Source of the DNA: CAVVIG01 sp050249955
GTDB taxonomy: Bacteria; Acidobacteriota; Vicinamibacteria; Vicinamibacterales; CAVVIG01
Length of the DNA: 64,000 nucleotides
Direction: 5' to 3'
NCBI GenBank assembly: GCA_050249955.1
Contig: JBFWPN010000005.1
Location: forward strand, 62,001 to 126,000
How positions within the stretch are numbered: position 1 is the stretch's first letter; each line of letters opens with the position of its first letter. The notes under the pieces are model-generated. The model was not told where the DNA came from and ran no database searches. It saw only the letters and a program-made list of their open reading frames with translations. Below, piece by piece: positions 36,141 to 44,359 of the stretch. The translations under genes and the position numbers were made by a program.

Positions 36141-36734
36141 TCAATCCAGCCGGAGGAAGCGGCCGCAGATGCAGCGCATGAAGTCGCGCAACGTGGAGAC
36201 GCCTGGCGTCCAGGCGCCGCCGCTCAGGTGCCACGAAAACCGCTGCCACTCCTTGCCCAGCAGGCGCTCGATCGACGTGGCGCGCGGCTGGCTTCCGCTC
36301 GCTGTCCGCACGGGCGGGTGGACCCAGAACATGTCCGGCGCGGCGTCGGGGAATCCCGGCGGCAACTTGACGAGCAGCTCCACCTTGTTCGGCTGAAAGC
36401 CCGCGGGGAGTTCGTAGTCCGCGACCACCAGGAACTCCCAGCCGCCCGGCTCGACGTGCAGGCTCGCCCGTCCGGGCGACAGCCCCGCGTCGGCGAGCTG
36501 CGCCGCCCCCAGGCCGTAGTCGGCCGAGGGCTGGCTGTGGAAGTGGTCGCCGTTCTTCAGCGTTACCTTTGCATCATCGGCGATGACCTCGTCGTCGCCG
36601 GGACGCTGCCGGAACAGCACGTCCCCCGCGGGGATGCCGGCCAGCTGCTTCAGCGCGGCCCCCGCCTGGACGTGCTCATGGATGTCGTACTGTTTCTTGT
36701 TGATGAAAATGTGGATCGCGTGTTCGTGTGACAT
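36141..36734 (-). CDS. ubiquitin-like (multiubiquitin-domain)-E2 fusion protein
   Basis: The 197-residue protein begins with a multiubiquitin-type beta-grasp domain (about 6-74: HIFINKKQYDIHEHV, LFRQRPGDDEVI, LKNGDHFHSQPSADYG). A Prok-E2_E type UBC-like domain follows (about 88-197: YELPAGFQPNKVELLVKLPP, then DMFWVHPPV, and WTPGVSTLRDFM). The Ubl ends in Tyr73-Gly74 inside the chain, so it would have to be cut free, plausibly by the JAB domain encoded next. The only cysteines (188 and 190) are near the C-terminus, not in the usual E2 active-site loop. AGGGAG precedes the ATG. Confidence 0.88.
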   Translation of the reverse strand: MSHEHAIHIFINKKQYDIHEHVQAGAALKQLAGIPAGDVLFRQRPGDDEVIADDAKVTLKNGDHFHSQPSADYGLGAAQLADAGLSPGRASLHVEPGGWEFLVVADYELPAGFQPNKVELLVKLPPGFPDAAPDMFWVHPPVRTASGSQPRATSIERLLGKEWQRFSWHLSGGAWTPGVSTLRDFMRCICGRFLRLD

Positions 36735-37057
36735 GTGGCGCTCCCTGGCTCGTGTCCGTTGTGGAGGGGACGATTGCCCCTCGTCACAATCGAGAATACG
36801 AACGCCGGCGCGCGCAGTCAGTGCTCGACTTGTTGCATTCGGCGGCGTCCTCGAACAACAGCCAGAGAACAACTCTCGCGCGACGGATTGGTGCGCGGCC
36901 TCCTGAGCCGGCGCTCCCGCGGTACAAACGGGCGACCTTCTCGTATCTCCCACGGCACGGCGGGCGGTGCACGTCGGTCGCGGCGGGAGCAGCGCCTCGA
37001 TCGGCTTCACTTGCCGGACAGGGCATTTCTCACCATAAACTCTGCTAGCAGGAGCTC
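36735..37057. promoter_or_regulatory. divergent intergenic region of the Ubl module
   Basis: These 323 nt separate the Ubl-E2 operon (minus) from the 820-residue nuclease-like gene (plus) and must hold both promoters. I see no clear palindrome or sigma-54 element. No shared GGTTCCT repeat is present, unlike the neighbouring leading-region genes. Confidence 0.5.
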
Positions 37058-39520
37058 ATGGCGCACTTCTCCGCAGATGTCCGGCTTCGTCCCATTCGCT
37101 TCGGCTTCGTCGTCAAGCCTGACGACGCCGAGAGCCTCAGGCGCGTTTTCAGGGTGAATACCTGCCTGTGGGGCGGCAAGTTCAACCCGATCATTCCGTT
37201 TCTGCGCGCTGTGCCAAAGTGGTGGGATCGCCATGGCTACCGGTTCGAGACGGCCGCGCAGATCACGAACGGATACCTCGATTTCTTCGAGCCGGATTTT
37301 CTAGTCGAGTCGAAGCCGGGTATCGCGAGCGCGCTAGGCTACGAACCGAAACGCGTGATTCCGCTGGACGATGTCCTCCAACGCGAAGGCGATAGCCACA
37401 AGGAGGGACACGGCGAAAGCGTCATGGCGCTCTACCGGGATCGGTACCTGAAGGAGTTCCAGTTCACGCGGCGGCATCCGCACGATATCGTCGACATCGT
37501 CGCCGCCGACGCGTCGTTCGCGGACGCGGCAAGCTGCCTGTTCGGCGGTTTTCCGTCGGAGCCCGGTCTCGAATACTTCGCCCAGGCATTCAAGGACGCC
37601 TTCGACCCGCGGCCGATTCAGCTGACGGGCGCAACGCTCGCCGAGTTCTACGAGACCGGCGGGACGTCTGCGCTGCGGATTGGACACGGCGATATCGAAG
37701 TCGATTCACACGGCTGGCATGACCCGGCGCTGTTCGTATTCGACGCGCACAGCCCGCACGACCTTATGGACGTCTGGAACCTGCGCGCCGTGCGTCGGGA
37801 CGTCCTTCCCGTCCCGATGCAGTGGCTGCCGGTGCTGTCGCCGTTCTGCCGCCAGTTCATCACGCGCAACTTTCGACCATTGCCGCACAATCCGCATGGG
37901 GTGATGATCCGGGTGACGGCGATGTTCGGTCGCGCCATCCCGCGCGACGCGATCGAGCCACTGTTCCGGGAGCACCTGCAGGTTCCCCTCGAGGGGGCGA
38001 ACGTCCTGCAGGACTTCTATCCTGACTGGCGTCCCAGGTCCTTGCACGGTCCACGCGACCGGCGCCCGATCCTGAACGCCAAACACGACACCTTCAGCTC
38101 GGAGTCAGACGGGGATGCGGCGACCGCGCGGTTCGAGCATCTGACGCCTTCGTGGGCCGACCGGTTCGGCGCCGACCGGCGCTGGGCGAATGTCGTGAAA
38201 CTGAGCGACTGGAGCTTTAAGGATCTCGCCGCGACCGTATTTCCGAACGAACGCGGTTCGGCATTCCTGCCTCGCCTCGGCATTGGCGGGCAGGAGCGCT
38301 TCGCGACGACAGAAGGGATCGTGGTGTTCCCAAAGTTCGTCGGGTATTCCGAGCACTGGGAGTTGCCGACCGGCTCTGCCGCAATCGCCGAATGGCTCAA
38401 AACCAGCGGCTTGGAGAGCACGGCGTCTGATGCTGGACGGGCGACCGAGCAAGTGATACAGACCATTGGGGGGTTCAACCGTGTCGGCGATCTCGCCAAG
38501 AAGGGGATACTCGAGACGCTCAACGACATGGCGCGCACGCCCGTGACACACAGCGCCCATTCACAAAAGTTTCGGAATCAGGTTCAGCGGGCCGTCAGAG
38601 GTGACATCTGGCGTGACCGCAGCTTTAACACACTGGTCGAACGGGGTGTCGTTCAACTGGGCCTGGAGGTGCGATGCACCAACTGCGCGACGTGGAGCTG
38701 GTTCGCCCTTGATGAACTCGACTATAAGCTTCCATGCGCTTTATGCCGCCGGTCATTCGGCTTCCCGATCACCGATCCCGGCACATCCGATAAAGCGCGA
38801 TGGGCCTATCGCGTTGTCGGGCCGTTCGCTCTGCCCGACTTCGCGCGCGGCGCCTACGCCGCGGCCCTTGCTCTCCGGTCGTTCGCGCAAGTCATCGGCG
38901 GCCATCGCGATGGAAGCACAACCTGGTGCGCCGGACGCGAGCTTGTGCTCGGCCCGAACGCGAAGATCGAAGCCGATTTCATCATCTGGTATCAGCGTCG
39001 GGCGCTGATAACGCACGACCAGGATGCGCCGACGGATGTCGTGTTCGGGGAGGCAAAGAGTTTCGGCAAGGATGCCTTCAAGCCCGAAGACGTCGACAAC
39101 ATGAAAGCTATCGCGCAGCGCTTTCCGGGTTCGGTGATCACGTTTGCGACGCTGCGTGAGCCCTCACAAATCACCGAAGCCGAAGTCGCGGCGATACGGA
39201 AGCTGGCGCTGTGGGGCCGCGAGTATCTTCCCGGACGCCGCCGAACGCGCGCGCCCGTCGTCGTGTTGACCGGTCTCGAATTGTTCGCCGGCTTCTCCCT
39301 TCCAAACACATGGAAGGAAGCAGGCGGCCGCCATGCGATATTCGGCGACGGGTGGCGAACGGAAACCAGCAATCTCCGTACGCTCGCGGACATCACACAG
39401 CAGCTCTATCTGAACCTGCCGTCGTATTCCCAATGGCACGAAACCAAGTGGAAAGCGATTCACGCTCGCCGAAAAGCACGTGCAGATGCCAAACCGAAGA
39501 AGGAGACCGTTTTGCGCTAG
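37058..39520 (+). CDS. 820-residue protein with zinc ribbon and PD-(D/E)xK-like nuclease motif
   Basis: No full-length family is recognised. A zinc ribbon is formed by CTNC (about 540) and CALC (about 560). Some 75 residues later comes a restriction-endonuclease-like pattern: IEADFIIW with Asp near 638, then VVFGEAKSFGK with Glu near 665 and Lys near 667, and a following helix (PEDVDNMKAIAQRFPG). The N-terminal 500 residues contain a beta-rich and a mixed part with no motif I can name. ATG at 37058 has AGGAGCTC upstream. Divergence from the Ubl operon suggests an effector or modified partner of that system. Confidence 0.75.
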   Translation: MAHFSADVRLRPIRFGFVVKPDDAESLRRVFRVNTCLWGGKFNPIIPFLRAVPKWWDRHGYRFETAAQITNGYLDFFEPDFLVESKPGIASALGYEPKRVIPLDDVLQREGDSHKEGHGESVMALYRDRYLKEFQFTRRHPHDIVDIVAADASFADAASCLFGGFPSEPGLEYFAQAFKDAFDPRPIQLTGATLAEFYETGGTSALRIGHGDIEVDSHGWHDPALFVFDAHSPHDLMDVWNLRAVRRDVLPVPMQWLPVLSPFCRQFITRNFRPLPHNPHGVMIRVTAMFGRAIPRDAIEPLFREHLQVPLEGANVLQDFYPDWRPRSLHGPRDRRPILNAKHDTFSSESDGDAATARFEHLTPSWADRFGADRRWANVVKLSDWSFKDLAATVFPNERGSAFLPRLGIGGQERFATTEGIVVFPKFVGYSEHWELPTGSAAIAEWLKTSGLESTASDAGRATEQVIQTIGGFNRVGDLAKKGILETLNDMARTPVTHSAHSQKFRNQVQRAVRGDIWRDRSFNTLVERGVVQLGLEVRCTNCATWSWFALDELDYKLPCALCRRSFGFPITDPGTSDKARWAYRVVGPFALPDFARGAYAAALALRSFAQVIGGHRDGSTTWCAGRELVLGPNAKIEADFIIWYQRRALITHDQDAPTDVVFGEAKSFGKDAFKPEDVDNMKAIAQRFPGSVITFATLREPSQITEAEVAAIRKLALWGREYLPGRRRTRAPVVVLTGLELFAGFSLPNTWKEAGGRHAIFGDGWRTETSNLRTLADITQQLYLNLPSYSQWHETKWKAIHARRKARADAKPKKETVLR

Positions 39521-39561
39521 AGCGCGCGCGCTGAATGGGACCGCGCTTATCCCGCATGGAC

Positions 39562-39654
39562 TCAGCCAGGCAGGACGGCCGCAGCGTAGCTGGTTCCGAT
39601 GGCCCAGAGCGTCTGCAGAACCGACAGAGCACCGAGCACGAACGCCAGTTTCAT
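39562..39654 (-). CDS. possible 30-residue membrane peptide
   Basis: ATG at 39654 with AAAGGAC upstream opens a frame encoding MKLAFVLGALSVLQTLWAIG and a short tail. It is one hydrophobic helix. Length alone gives little support; the ribosome site is the main argument. The rest of 39521-39852 holds nothing else recognisable. Confidence 0.3.
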   Translation of the reverse strand: MKLAFVLGALSVLQTLWAIGTSYAAAVLPG

Positions 39655-39852
39655 ACGCGCGTCCTTTCTCCGCATCCCATCCGTCAAGACCCACGCCGAC
39701 TCTGGTCACTACAGACTCGCGGGTTCTTGCGCAATCGGCGTCTTGCGGCAATCAACAGGATCGCGCACCGCAGCGTGGCCGCAAGGACGGCGACTGGCAT
39801 AGGGCAGGACGAGTCGACAACCAGCCTAACTGCAGGAAGTCGGACGCGCTCG

Positions 39853-40005
39853 TTAGCCCTTGTGATGATTCCCGCTCTCCGGCTTCGGCGGCTTCACGAG
39901 CTTGGGCGTTCCTTGCTTTTCGACAACCTTGACGACCTTCGGATGGCCCTGCCGCTGCTGCACCCAGTCCTGAACGTCCCGCTGAGGATCGCCCGATGAC
40001 TTCAT
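39853..40005 (-). CDS. 50-residue basic protein of unknown function
   Basis: ATG at 40005 has AGGAGAG upstream and overlaps the stop of the preceding membrane-protein gene (TGATG). The product (MKSSGDPQRDVQDWVQQRQG..., then HPKVVKVVEKQG) is Lys/Pro-rich without hydrophobic segments. Coupling to the upstream gene supports that it is real. Confidence 0.55.
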   Translation of the reverse strand: MKSSGDPQRDVQDWVQQRQGHPKVVKVVEKQGTPKLVKPPKPESGNHHKG

Positions 40006-40691
40006 CACATCTCTCCTAAGGCCTCTTCGGCTTGGGCGGTGTCGGCGCTTTGACCGGCTTCGGCTGTCCCTGGCCGGTCCTGAGCGACGACGTGTCCGCC
40101 TTCTTTGTCATGCGTCAGATCGTAAATGATCGTCGTGTTCCAGCCGACGTTTCGCTTGAACTTCTTCACGTTCCGAATGTGCGAGTAGAACTGCACCTTC
40201 GTGACATCCGCGTCGATGACGAAGTCGAAGATGAACTCGTCAGCCTCGCCGGGCTCGATCTCGCAGCCTTCCTCGCTGAAGTCTTTGGTCCGTTCATCGA
40301 GCGTCTCCCAAACCACCTCGGTAGAGCCGCGGTCCAGCAGACTGCGCCCGGCCGCCACTGCCGTCGCCACGTCCGCTGTCAATGGAAGTACTTGGGTTAG
40401 CGCCCCCTGAATGCTGCACACCTGAATCAAGACGCTGCCAACGTTCTCCACGCGCACCACTCCCCGGACCATGTGCCTGTCAGCCGCGGGCCAGTCGAAC
40501 ATACGGTGCGTCACCCTCGCCCGCGGGAATCGATTGCGATACAACCATACACTGTAGGCGCCGGCCGCCATTAGACCGACAGCCGTCAAGCTCGATGCCG
40601 TCGCAGCGGACGCATCCTTCCACCGTGCGAGCCACATGGGACTTGAGGGCGCCTGCGTCGTCGCCTGCTGGGTCACCTGAGTCATCTGCAT
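40005..40691 (-). CDS. single-span membrane protein of unknown function
   Basis: About 228 residues with one transmembrane helix near 30-50 (SSLTAVGLMAAGAYSVWLY) and a soluble C-terminal beta-rich part (RGVVRVENVGSVLIQVCSI, EPGEADEFIFDFVIDADVTKVQFYSHI). No family is recognised. ATG codons at 40691 and 40685 are both possible. Its end is coupled to the 50-residue gene. Confidence 0.6.
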   Translation of the reverse strand: MQMTQVTQQATTQAPSSPMWLARWKDASAATASSLTAVGLMAAGAYSVWLYRNRFPRARVTHRMFDWPAADRHMVRGVVRVENVGSVLIQVCSIQGALTQVLPLTADVATAVAAGRSLLDRGSTEVVWETLDERTKDFSEEGCEIEPGEADEFIFDFVIDADVTKVQFYSHIRNVKKFKRNVGWNTTIIYDLTHDKEGGHVVAQDRPGTAEAGQSADTAQAEEALGEM

Positions 40692-40843
40692 TGCGGCCGA
40701 TTGTAGCCAATCGCTACTGATTCTTGTTCGCGTGTGCGGAGCGACGGGAACTGCGAAGGTCGTGCCAGCAAGAGGCCTGTCACGCCCTCCGCCTCGAGTT
40801 CTCAGCGTCTCCGCAACTGCTGACGTCCTCCTCCGGTCTGTCG

Positions 40844-40867
40844 GGTTCCTCTGGCTGCGAAGGAACC
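40844..40867 (+). promoter_or_regulatory. shared upstream inverted repeat, copy 2
   Basis: Perfect arms GGTTCCT (40844-40850) and AGGAACC (40861-40867) with a 10-nt spacer ending GCGA. The right arm lies 29 nt before the ATG of the ArdC-like gene. The same element precedes three other small genes in the region. Confidence 0.7.
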
Positions 40868-40896
40868 GCGAACAGCCCGTTCGCAAGGAGGACATC

Positions 40897-41682
40897 ATGA
40901 CCGCAGACGAACTCACGCAGCTCACGACCGCCGCGCTCGACACCCTCGCCGACGCCCTCGACCACGGCCACAGCGAAGCCCTTACCGCCCTGCTCCGCGC
41001 CATGAGCCGATTTCACCGCTACAGCCTGCACAACACGTGGCTGATTGCCGCGCAGCGTTCCGACGCCACGCTCGTCGCTGGATTCCACGCCTGGAGAGCC
41101 ATGCGCCGGTTCGTCCGTCGCGGCGAGCAGGGTATCGCGATCTTGGCGCCAATTGTTCGTCGTCGAAAGGAGGAGCAGGACCAGGATGAACGCGCCGTCG
41201 TCGGGTTCCGCGCCGCCTACGTCTTCGACGTGTCCCAGACCGACGGCGAGCCGCTGCCAGAGGCGTCTCAACCGACCGGAGTCCCCGGCTCATCGCTGAT
41301 GTGCATTCGCACGGCCATTGCGGCGCGCAACATCACGCTGGAGTACGCCGATGGCCTTGGAGGGGCGCTCGGGCTGTCCAGCGGTGGACGCATCCGCGTC
41401 CTGACCGGGCTCACGCCGGCATCCGAGTTCATGGTGCTGGCTCACGAGTTCGCGCATGAACTGCTGCACCACGGCGCGGAGCGGCCGGGCTCACGAGATA
41501 CTCGCGAACTGGAGGCGGAAGCCGTCGCGTTCGTGGTGAGCGCAGCGTGCGGCCTCGAAGCGCTGGCCGCGACGGTCGACTACGTGCAGTTGTACCGCGG
41601 CGATCGTGATGCCCTGGCGACCTCACTGGAGCGCATTCAGCGTACGGCCGCCACGATTCTTCGCGCGATGGACGGCGAGTGA
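40897..41682 (+). CDS. ArdC-like antirestriction protein (ssDNA-binding plus metallopeptidase domain)
   Basis: The 261-residue protein has an N-terminal ArdC-type ssDNA-binding domain (about 1-115, LLRAMSRFHRYSLHNTWLI, GIAILAPIV) and a C-terminal ImmA/IrrE-type metallopeptidase domain with HEFAH (183-187) and a downstream Glu in ELEAEAVAF (near 206). ArdC proteins protect incoming single-stranded DNA from restriction after conjugation. ATG at 40897 has AAGGAGGAC upstream. The gene follows copy 2 of the shared inverted repeat. Confidence 0.85.
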   Translation: MTADELTQLTTAALDTLADALDHGHSEALTALLRAMSRFHRYSLHNTWLIAAQRSDATLVAGFHAWRAMRRFVRRGEQGIAILAPIVRRRKEEQDQDERAVVGFRAAYVFDVSQTDGEPLPEASQPTGVPGSSLMCIRTAIAARNITLEYADGLGGALGLSSGGRIRVLTGLTPASEFMVLAHEFAHELLHHGAERPGSRDTRELEAEAVAFVVSAACGLEALAATVDYVQLYRGDRDALATSLERIQRTAATILRAMDGE

Positions 41683-41854
41683 TGCGGAACTGCTGCCGGA
41701 GCACGGTCATGGACTCGCCGCTGGTGAGCGCCCGCCGTGTTCCGGCGCCGGCCGCAACATTCTCTGTGCAACCCAACTGTACTTTGGCGTCGGCGCCAGT
41801 TACGATCGCCTCCGCTGTGTGCCGTGGATGGCCGCAGCGGAAGGGGAGTGTGTG

Positions 41855-42016
41855 ATGCGCTCATCGTCTCGGCCGCGTTCGCTTGTGCGAGCCGCCCTCT
41901 GGATCGTCGTCGGACCGTACGTCGTCGCCGGCACGCTCTTGGCGGTCGTCTTCGGCTTTGCGCTGCTGGCAGTCATCGCGCAGTTGGTCGCCGCGCTCCT
42001 CAGGCACGCCGGGTAG
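41855..42016 (+). CDS. 53-residue single-helix membrane protein
   Basis: ATG at 41855 preceded by AAGGGGAG opens a frame with a basic N-terminus (MRSSSRPRSLVR) and one long hydrophobic helix (VVAGTLLAVVFGFALLAVIA). No family is recognised. Confidence 0.5.
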   Translation: MRSSSRPRSLVRAALWIVVGPYVVAGTLLAVVFGFALLAVIAQLVAALLRHAG

Positions 42017-42312
42017 GCACGACTCTCCAGTCCCGTCCTTCGGGTCTCGTCCGCTTCATCCCTGACTCAGCGCGGCGGATGCACTGCGTCATTGACACCG
42101 CTCGGGGTCTCCTCGGTTCGGGTGACCACGATGGTCCGCGGTCGTCGCGTCGGGTCGGTGGTCCGCGCCAGGCGACGGCGCCACGGGCGCCCGCCGGTCT
42201 GCACCGGGTGACGCGCTGTCGCGCCGCGCCAGGGGACCTGTCACGCCCAGTGCGAGCACCCCGCGGGCTGGCGCCGACGCCTGGCGCTTCCGCTCTCTGC
42301 AGGACGCGTGAT

Positions 42313-42337
42313 GGTTCCTCGGGTGGGCGAAGGAACC
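42313..42337 (+). promoter_or_regulatory. shared upstream inverted repeat, copy 3
   Basis: Arms GGTTCCT (42313-42319) and AGGAACC (42331-42337) with an 11-nt spacer ending GCGA. The right arm lies 29 nt before the ATG at 42367. A third half-site GGTTCCT follows at 42344-42350. The rest of 42017-42312 shows nothing recognisable. Confidence 0.7.
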
Positions 42338-42366
42338 AATCACGGTTCCTGAGGAGAGACAGAACC

Positions 42367-42684
42367 ATGACGACCCTGATGCAGACCGACACCCTGACCG
42401 TGAAGATCACGCCGAACGATGCCGGCAACCCTCCCGGGAAGCTCGCGGACGCGGAGCTGCACTTCGCCGGCGGCCCGCTCGACGGGATGAAGCTGATTGG
42501 CTTCGCCATCTGGGAGCGCCGGGGGAGCGGCGGTCGCAACGTCACCTTCCCGGCCCGCCAGTACTCGGTGAACGGCGAGCGTCGCAGCTACGCGTTGCTG
42601 CGTCCGGTCGTCGACACCGCAGCACAGAACGTCGTGCGCGACCTGATCCTGCAGGCCTACGACGAGTTCGAACGGTCCCTCTAG
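42367..42684 (+). CDS. SpoVG-like small protein, copy 2
   Basis: A 105-residue protein closely similar to the first part of the gene at 32280. The pattern KLADAELHF, LIGFAIWERR, NVTFPARQYSVNGERR, YALLRPVVD, VVRDLILQAYDEF resembles the SpoVG fold, a small nucleic-acid-binding protein family, but the match is weak and rests on pattern. GAGGAGA precedes the ATG. This copy has a normal stop. Confidence 0.7.
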   Translation: MTTLMQTDTLTVKITPNDAGNPPGKLADAELHFAGGPLDGMKLIGFAIWERRGSGGRNVTFPARQYSVNGERRSYALLRPVVDTAAQNVVRDLILQAYDEFERSL

Positions 42685-42931
42685 CGGCGCCCTCCGGCGG
42701 TCGACGCCCAGCGCCGGCCGCTTCTCCCGCCTTGACTCCTCCAAGCCTTCCCAGCCCTTGCGGCTTTCCTGTGTGATTCGTGACCGCGAGCGATGCGCAC
42801 GGCGATCGGGCTGACCCGCGGCGGTTCGCACTAGAGCGTGCCCGCGCCAGGCCTGCCGCCTGATCACGGCCGCCGCACATCGTCAGCCCTCCCCTCGTCG
42901 CCGGTCGCGCGTGTCCTCGTGTGCCCGTGTC

Positions 42932-42953
42932 GGTTCCTTGGTCGCGAAGGAAC
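42932..42953 (+). promoter_or_regulatory. shared upstream inverted repeat, copy 4
   Basis: Arms GGTTCCT (42932-42938) and AGGAAC (42948-42953) with a 9-nt spacer ending GCGA. The right arm lies 32 nt before the ATG at 42986. The rest of 42685-42985 shows nothing recognisable. Confidence 0.65.
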
Positions 42954-42985
42954 GCGCCACGCGCACATACCAGGAGGACACGCTG

Positions 42986-43447
42986 ATGACCCAGCCGACA
43001 CCGATGCTTCGCGAGCTCACGATTCGTTACGCGGTCAAATCCGACCAGACCGGCCAGCCCGTGCTACTGGGCGAGCCGCTGGCGACGCCGCAGGTGGCGG
43101 CGGATCTCTTGCTGCGCCTCCTCAGCGAGGAAGCGACGGAGGTCTTTGCCATCGTGCTCCTCTCGACGCGGCATCACGTCGTGGCGTACCACGAGGTAAG
43201 CCGCGGGACGCTGAACAGCACGCTGGTCCACCCGCGCGAGGTGTTCAAGGCCGCGGTGCTCGCGAACGCCGCCGCGCTCGTCCTGGCGCATGTGCACCCG
43301 AGCGGCGATCCCACACCGAGCCGTGACGACATCGAACTCACGCGCCGGCTGGCCGCCGCGGGCACGCTGCTCGGCATCGACGTGCTCGATCACATCGTGG
43401 TCGGCCACGGGCGCTATGCGAGCTTTCGGGAACTGGGTCTCCTCTGA
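42986..43447 (+). CDS. RadC-like JAB-domain protein (short, mobile-element type)
   Basis: The 153-residue protein has the RadC JAMM motif HVHPSGDPTPSRDD (His102, His104, Ser112, Asp115) and the VSRGTLNSTLVHPREVFK block. Chromosomal RadC is about 220 residues with an N-terminal helix-hairpin-helix region that is missing here, as in plasmid and integrative-element versions. These often sit with antirestriction genes. AGGAGGAC lies upstream of ATG 42986, and copy 4 of the shared repeat precedes it. Confidence 0.9.
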   Translation: MTQPTPMLRELTIRYAVKSDQTGQPVLLGEPLATPQVAADLLLRLLSEEATEVFAIVLLSTRHHVVAYHEVSRGTLNSTLVHPREVFKAAVLANAAALVLAHVHPSGDPTPSRDDIELTRRLAAAGTLLGIDVLDHIVVGHGRYASFRELGLL

Positions 43448-43594
43448 GCGCTCCCGCTCGAGCCAGCCTGGCGCCCGAGTGCACCCGGGTGGACGCGAGC
43501 CACGCGGCACTGGGTTCGGTCAGTGCATCTGGCAATCCGATATGCAGCGGTGTTGGCAGCGGGCTACGGCCGCGTTAGGATGCGCCATTCGGAC

Positions 43595-44311
43595 ATGACG
43601 CAACCCAAGCGCCTCCGATTCGAGACGACGCGGTGGAGTGTTGTCCTCGCCGCGGGCGGTAGTCAGTCCTCCGCTGCGCGGGATGCGCTGGAGGCGTTGT
43701 GCGACGCCTACTGGTATCCGCTCTATGGCTATGTCCGGCGGCACGGCTACGACGCCGACGACGCGGCCGACGCCGTGCAAGCGTTCATCATGCTCCTGCT
43801 CGAACGCGAGGACCTGCAGGGCCTGCGTCCCGAGCGGGGACGCTTTCGCGCCTTCCTCCTCGCCTCGCTGCGCCACTTCCTCGCCAACCAGCGAGTCCAC
43901 AATCGGGCGATGAAGCGGGGCGGTGGGACGCCCCTGCACTCCTTGGAGTTCGACGAGGCGGAGCACCGCTTCCGACAGGAGCCTGCGGCCGCGGGGACCC
44001 CCGAGACGCTTTTCGACCGGACCTGGGCCCTGGCGCTGCTCGAGCAGGTCTTCCTCCGCCTCCGTGAGGAATGGGCCGCGAAGGGCAAAGCCGACGAGTA
44101 CGACCGACTCAAGGGCTGCTTGATGGGCGACGTGCCGGAGGGCGGCTATCGCCAGGTCGCCGCAGAACTCGGCTCGACGGAGGCCGCTGTGAAGATGGCC
44201 GTGCAGCGGTTGAAACGCCGGTTCGAGCAGGAACTCCGGACCGAGATCGCTGACACCGTGACGGACGATGTCGTGGACGACGAACTGCGCTACCTGTTAA
44301 GGGCGCTGTAG
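43595..44311 (+). CDS. ECF-like RNA polymerase sigma factor linked to a Ser/Thr kinase
   Basis: A 238-residue sigma-70 family protein with region 2 (YDADDAADAVQAFIMLLLERE) and region 4 (GGYRQVAAELGSTEAAVKMAVQRLKRRF). The long spacer and the start (RFETTRWSVVLAAGG) are typical of sigma factors found next to Hanks-type kinases in Acidobacteria and Planctomycetes. The kinase gene follows after 250 nt. Confidence 0.88.
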   Translation: MTQPKRLRFETTRWSVVLAAGGSQSSAARDALEALCDAYWYPLYGYVRRHGYDADDAADAVQAFIMLLLEREDLQGLRPERGRFRAFLLASLRHFLANQRVHNRAMKRGGGTPLHSLEFDEAEHRFRQEPAAAGTPETLFDRTWALALLEQVFLRLREEWAAKGKADEYDRLKGCLMGDVPEGGYRQVAAELGSTEAAVKMAVQRLKRRFEQELRTEIADTVTDDVVDDELRYLLRAL

Positions 44312-44359
44312 GGGTAGCGTGGCGTTCGCCGCACGCCTTAGGCTACCCGCGTGCTCGCC

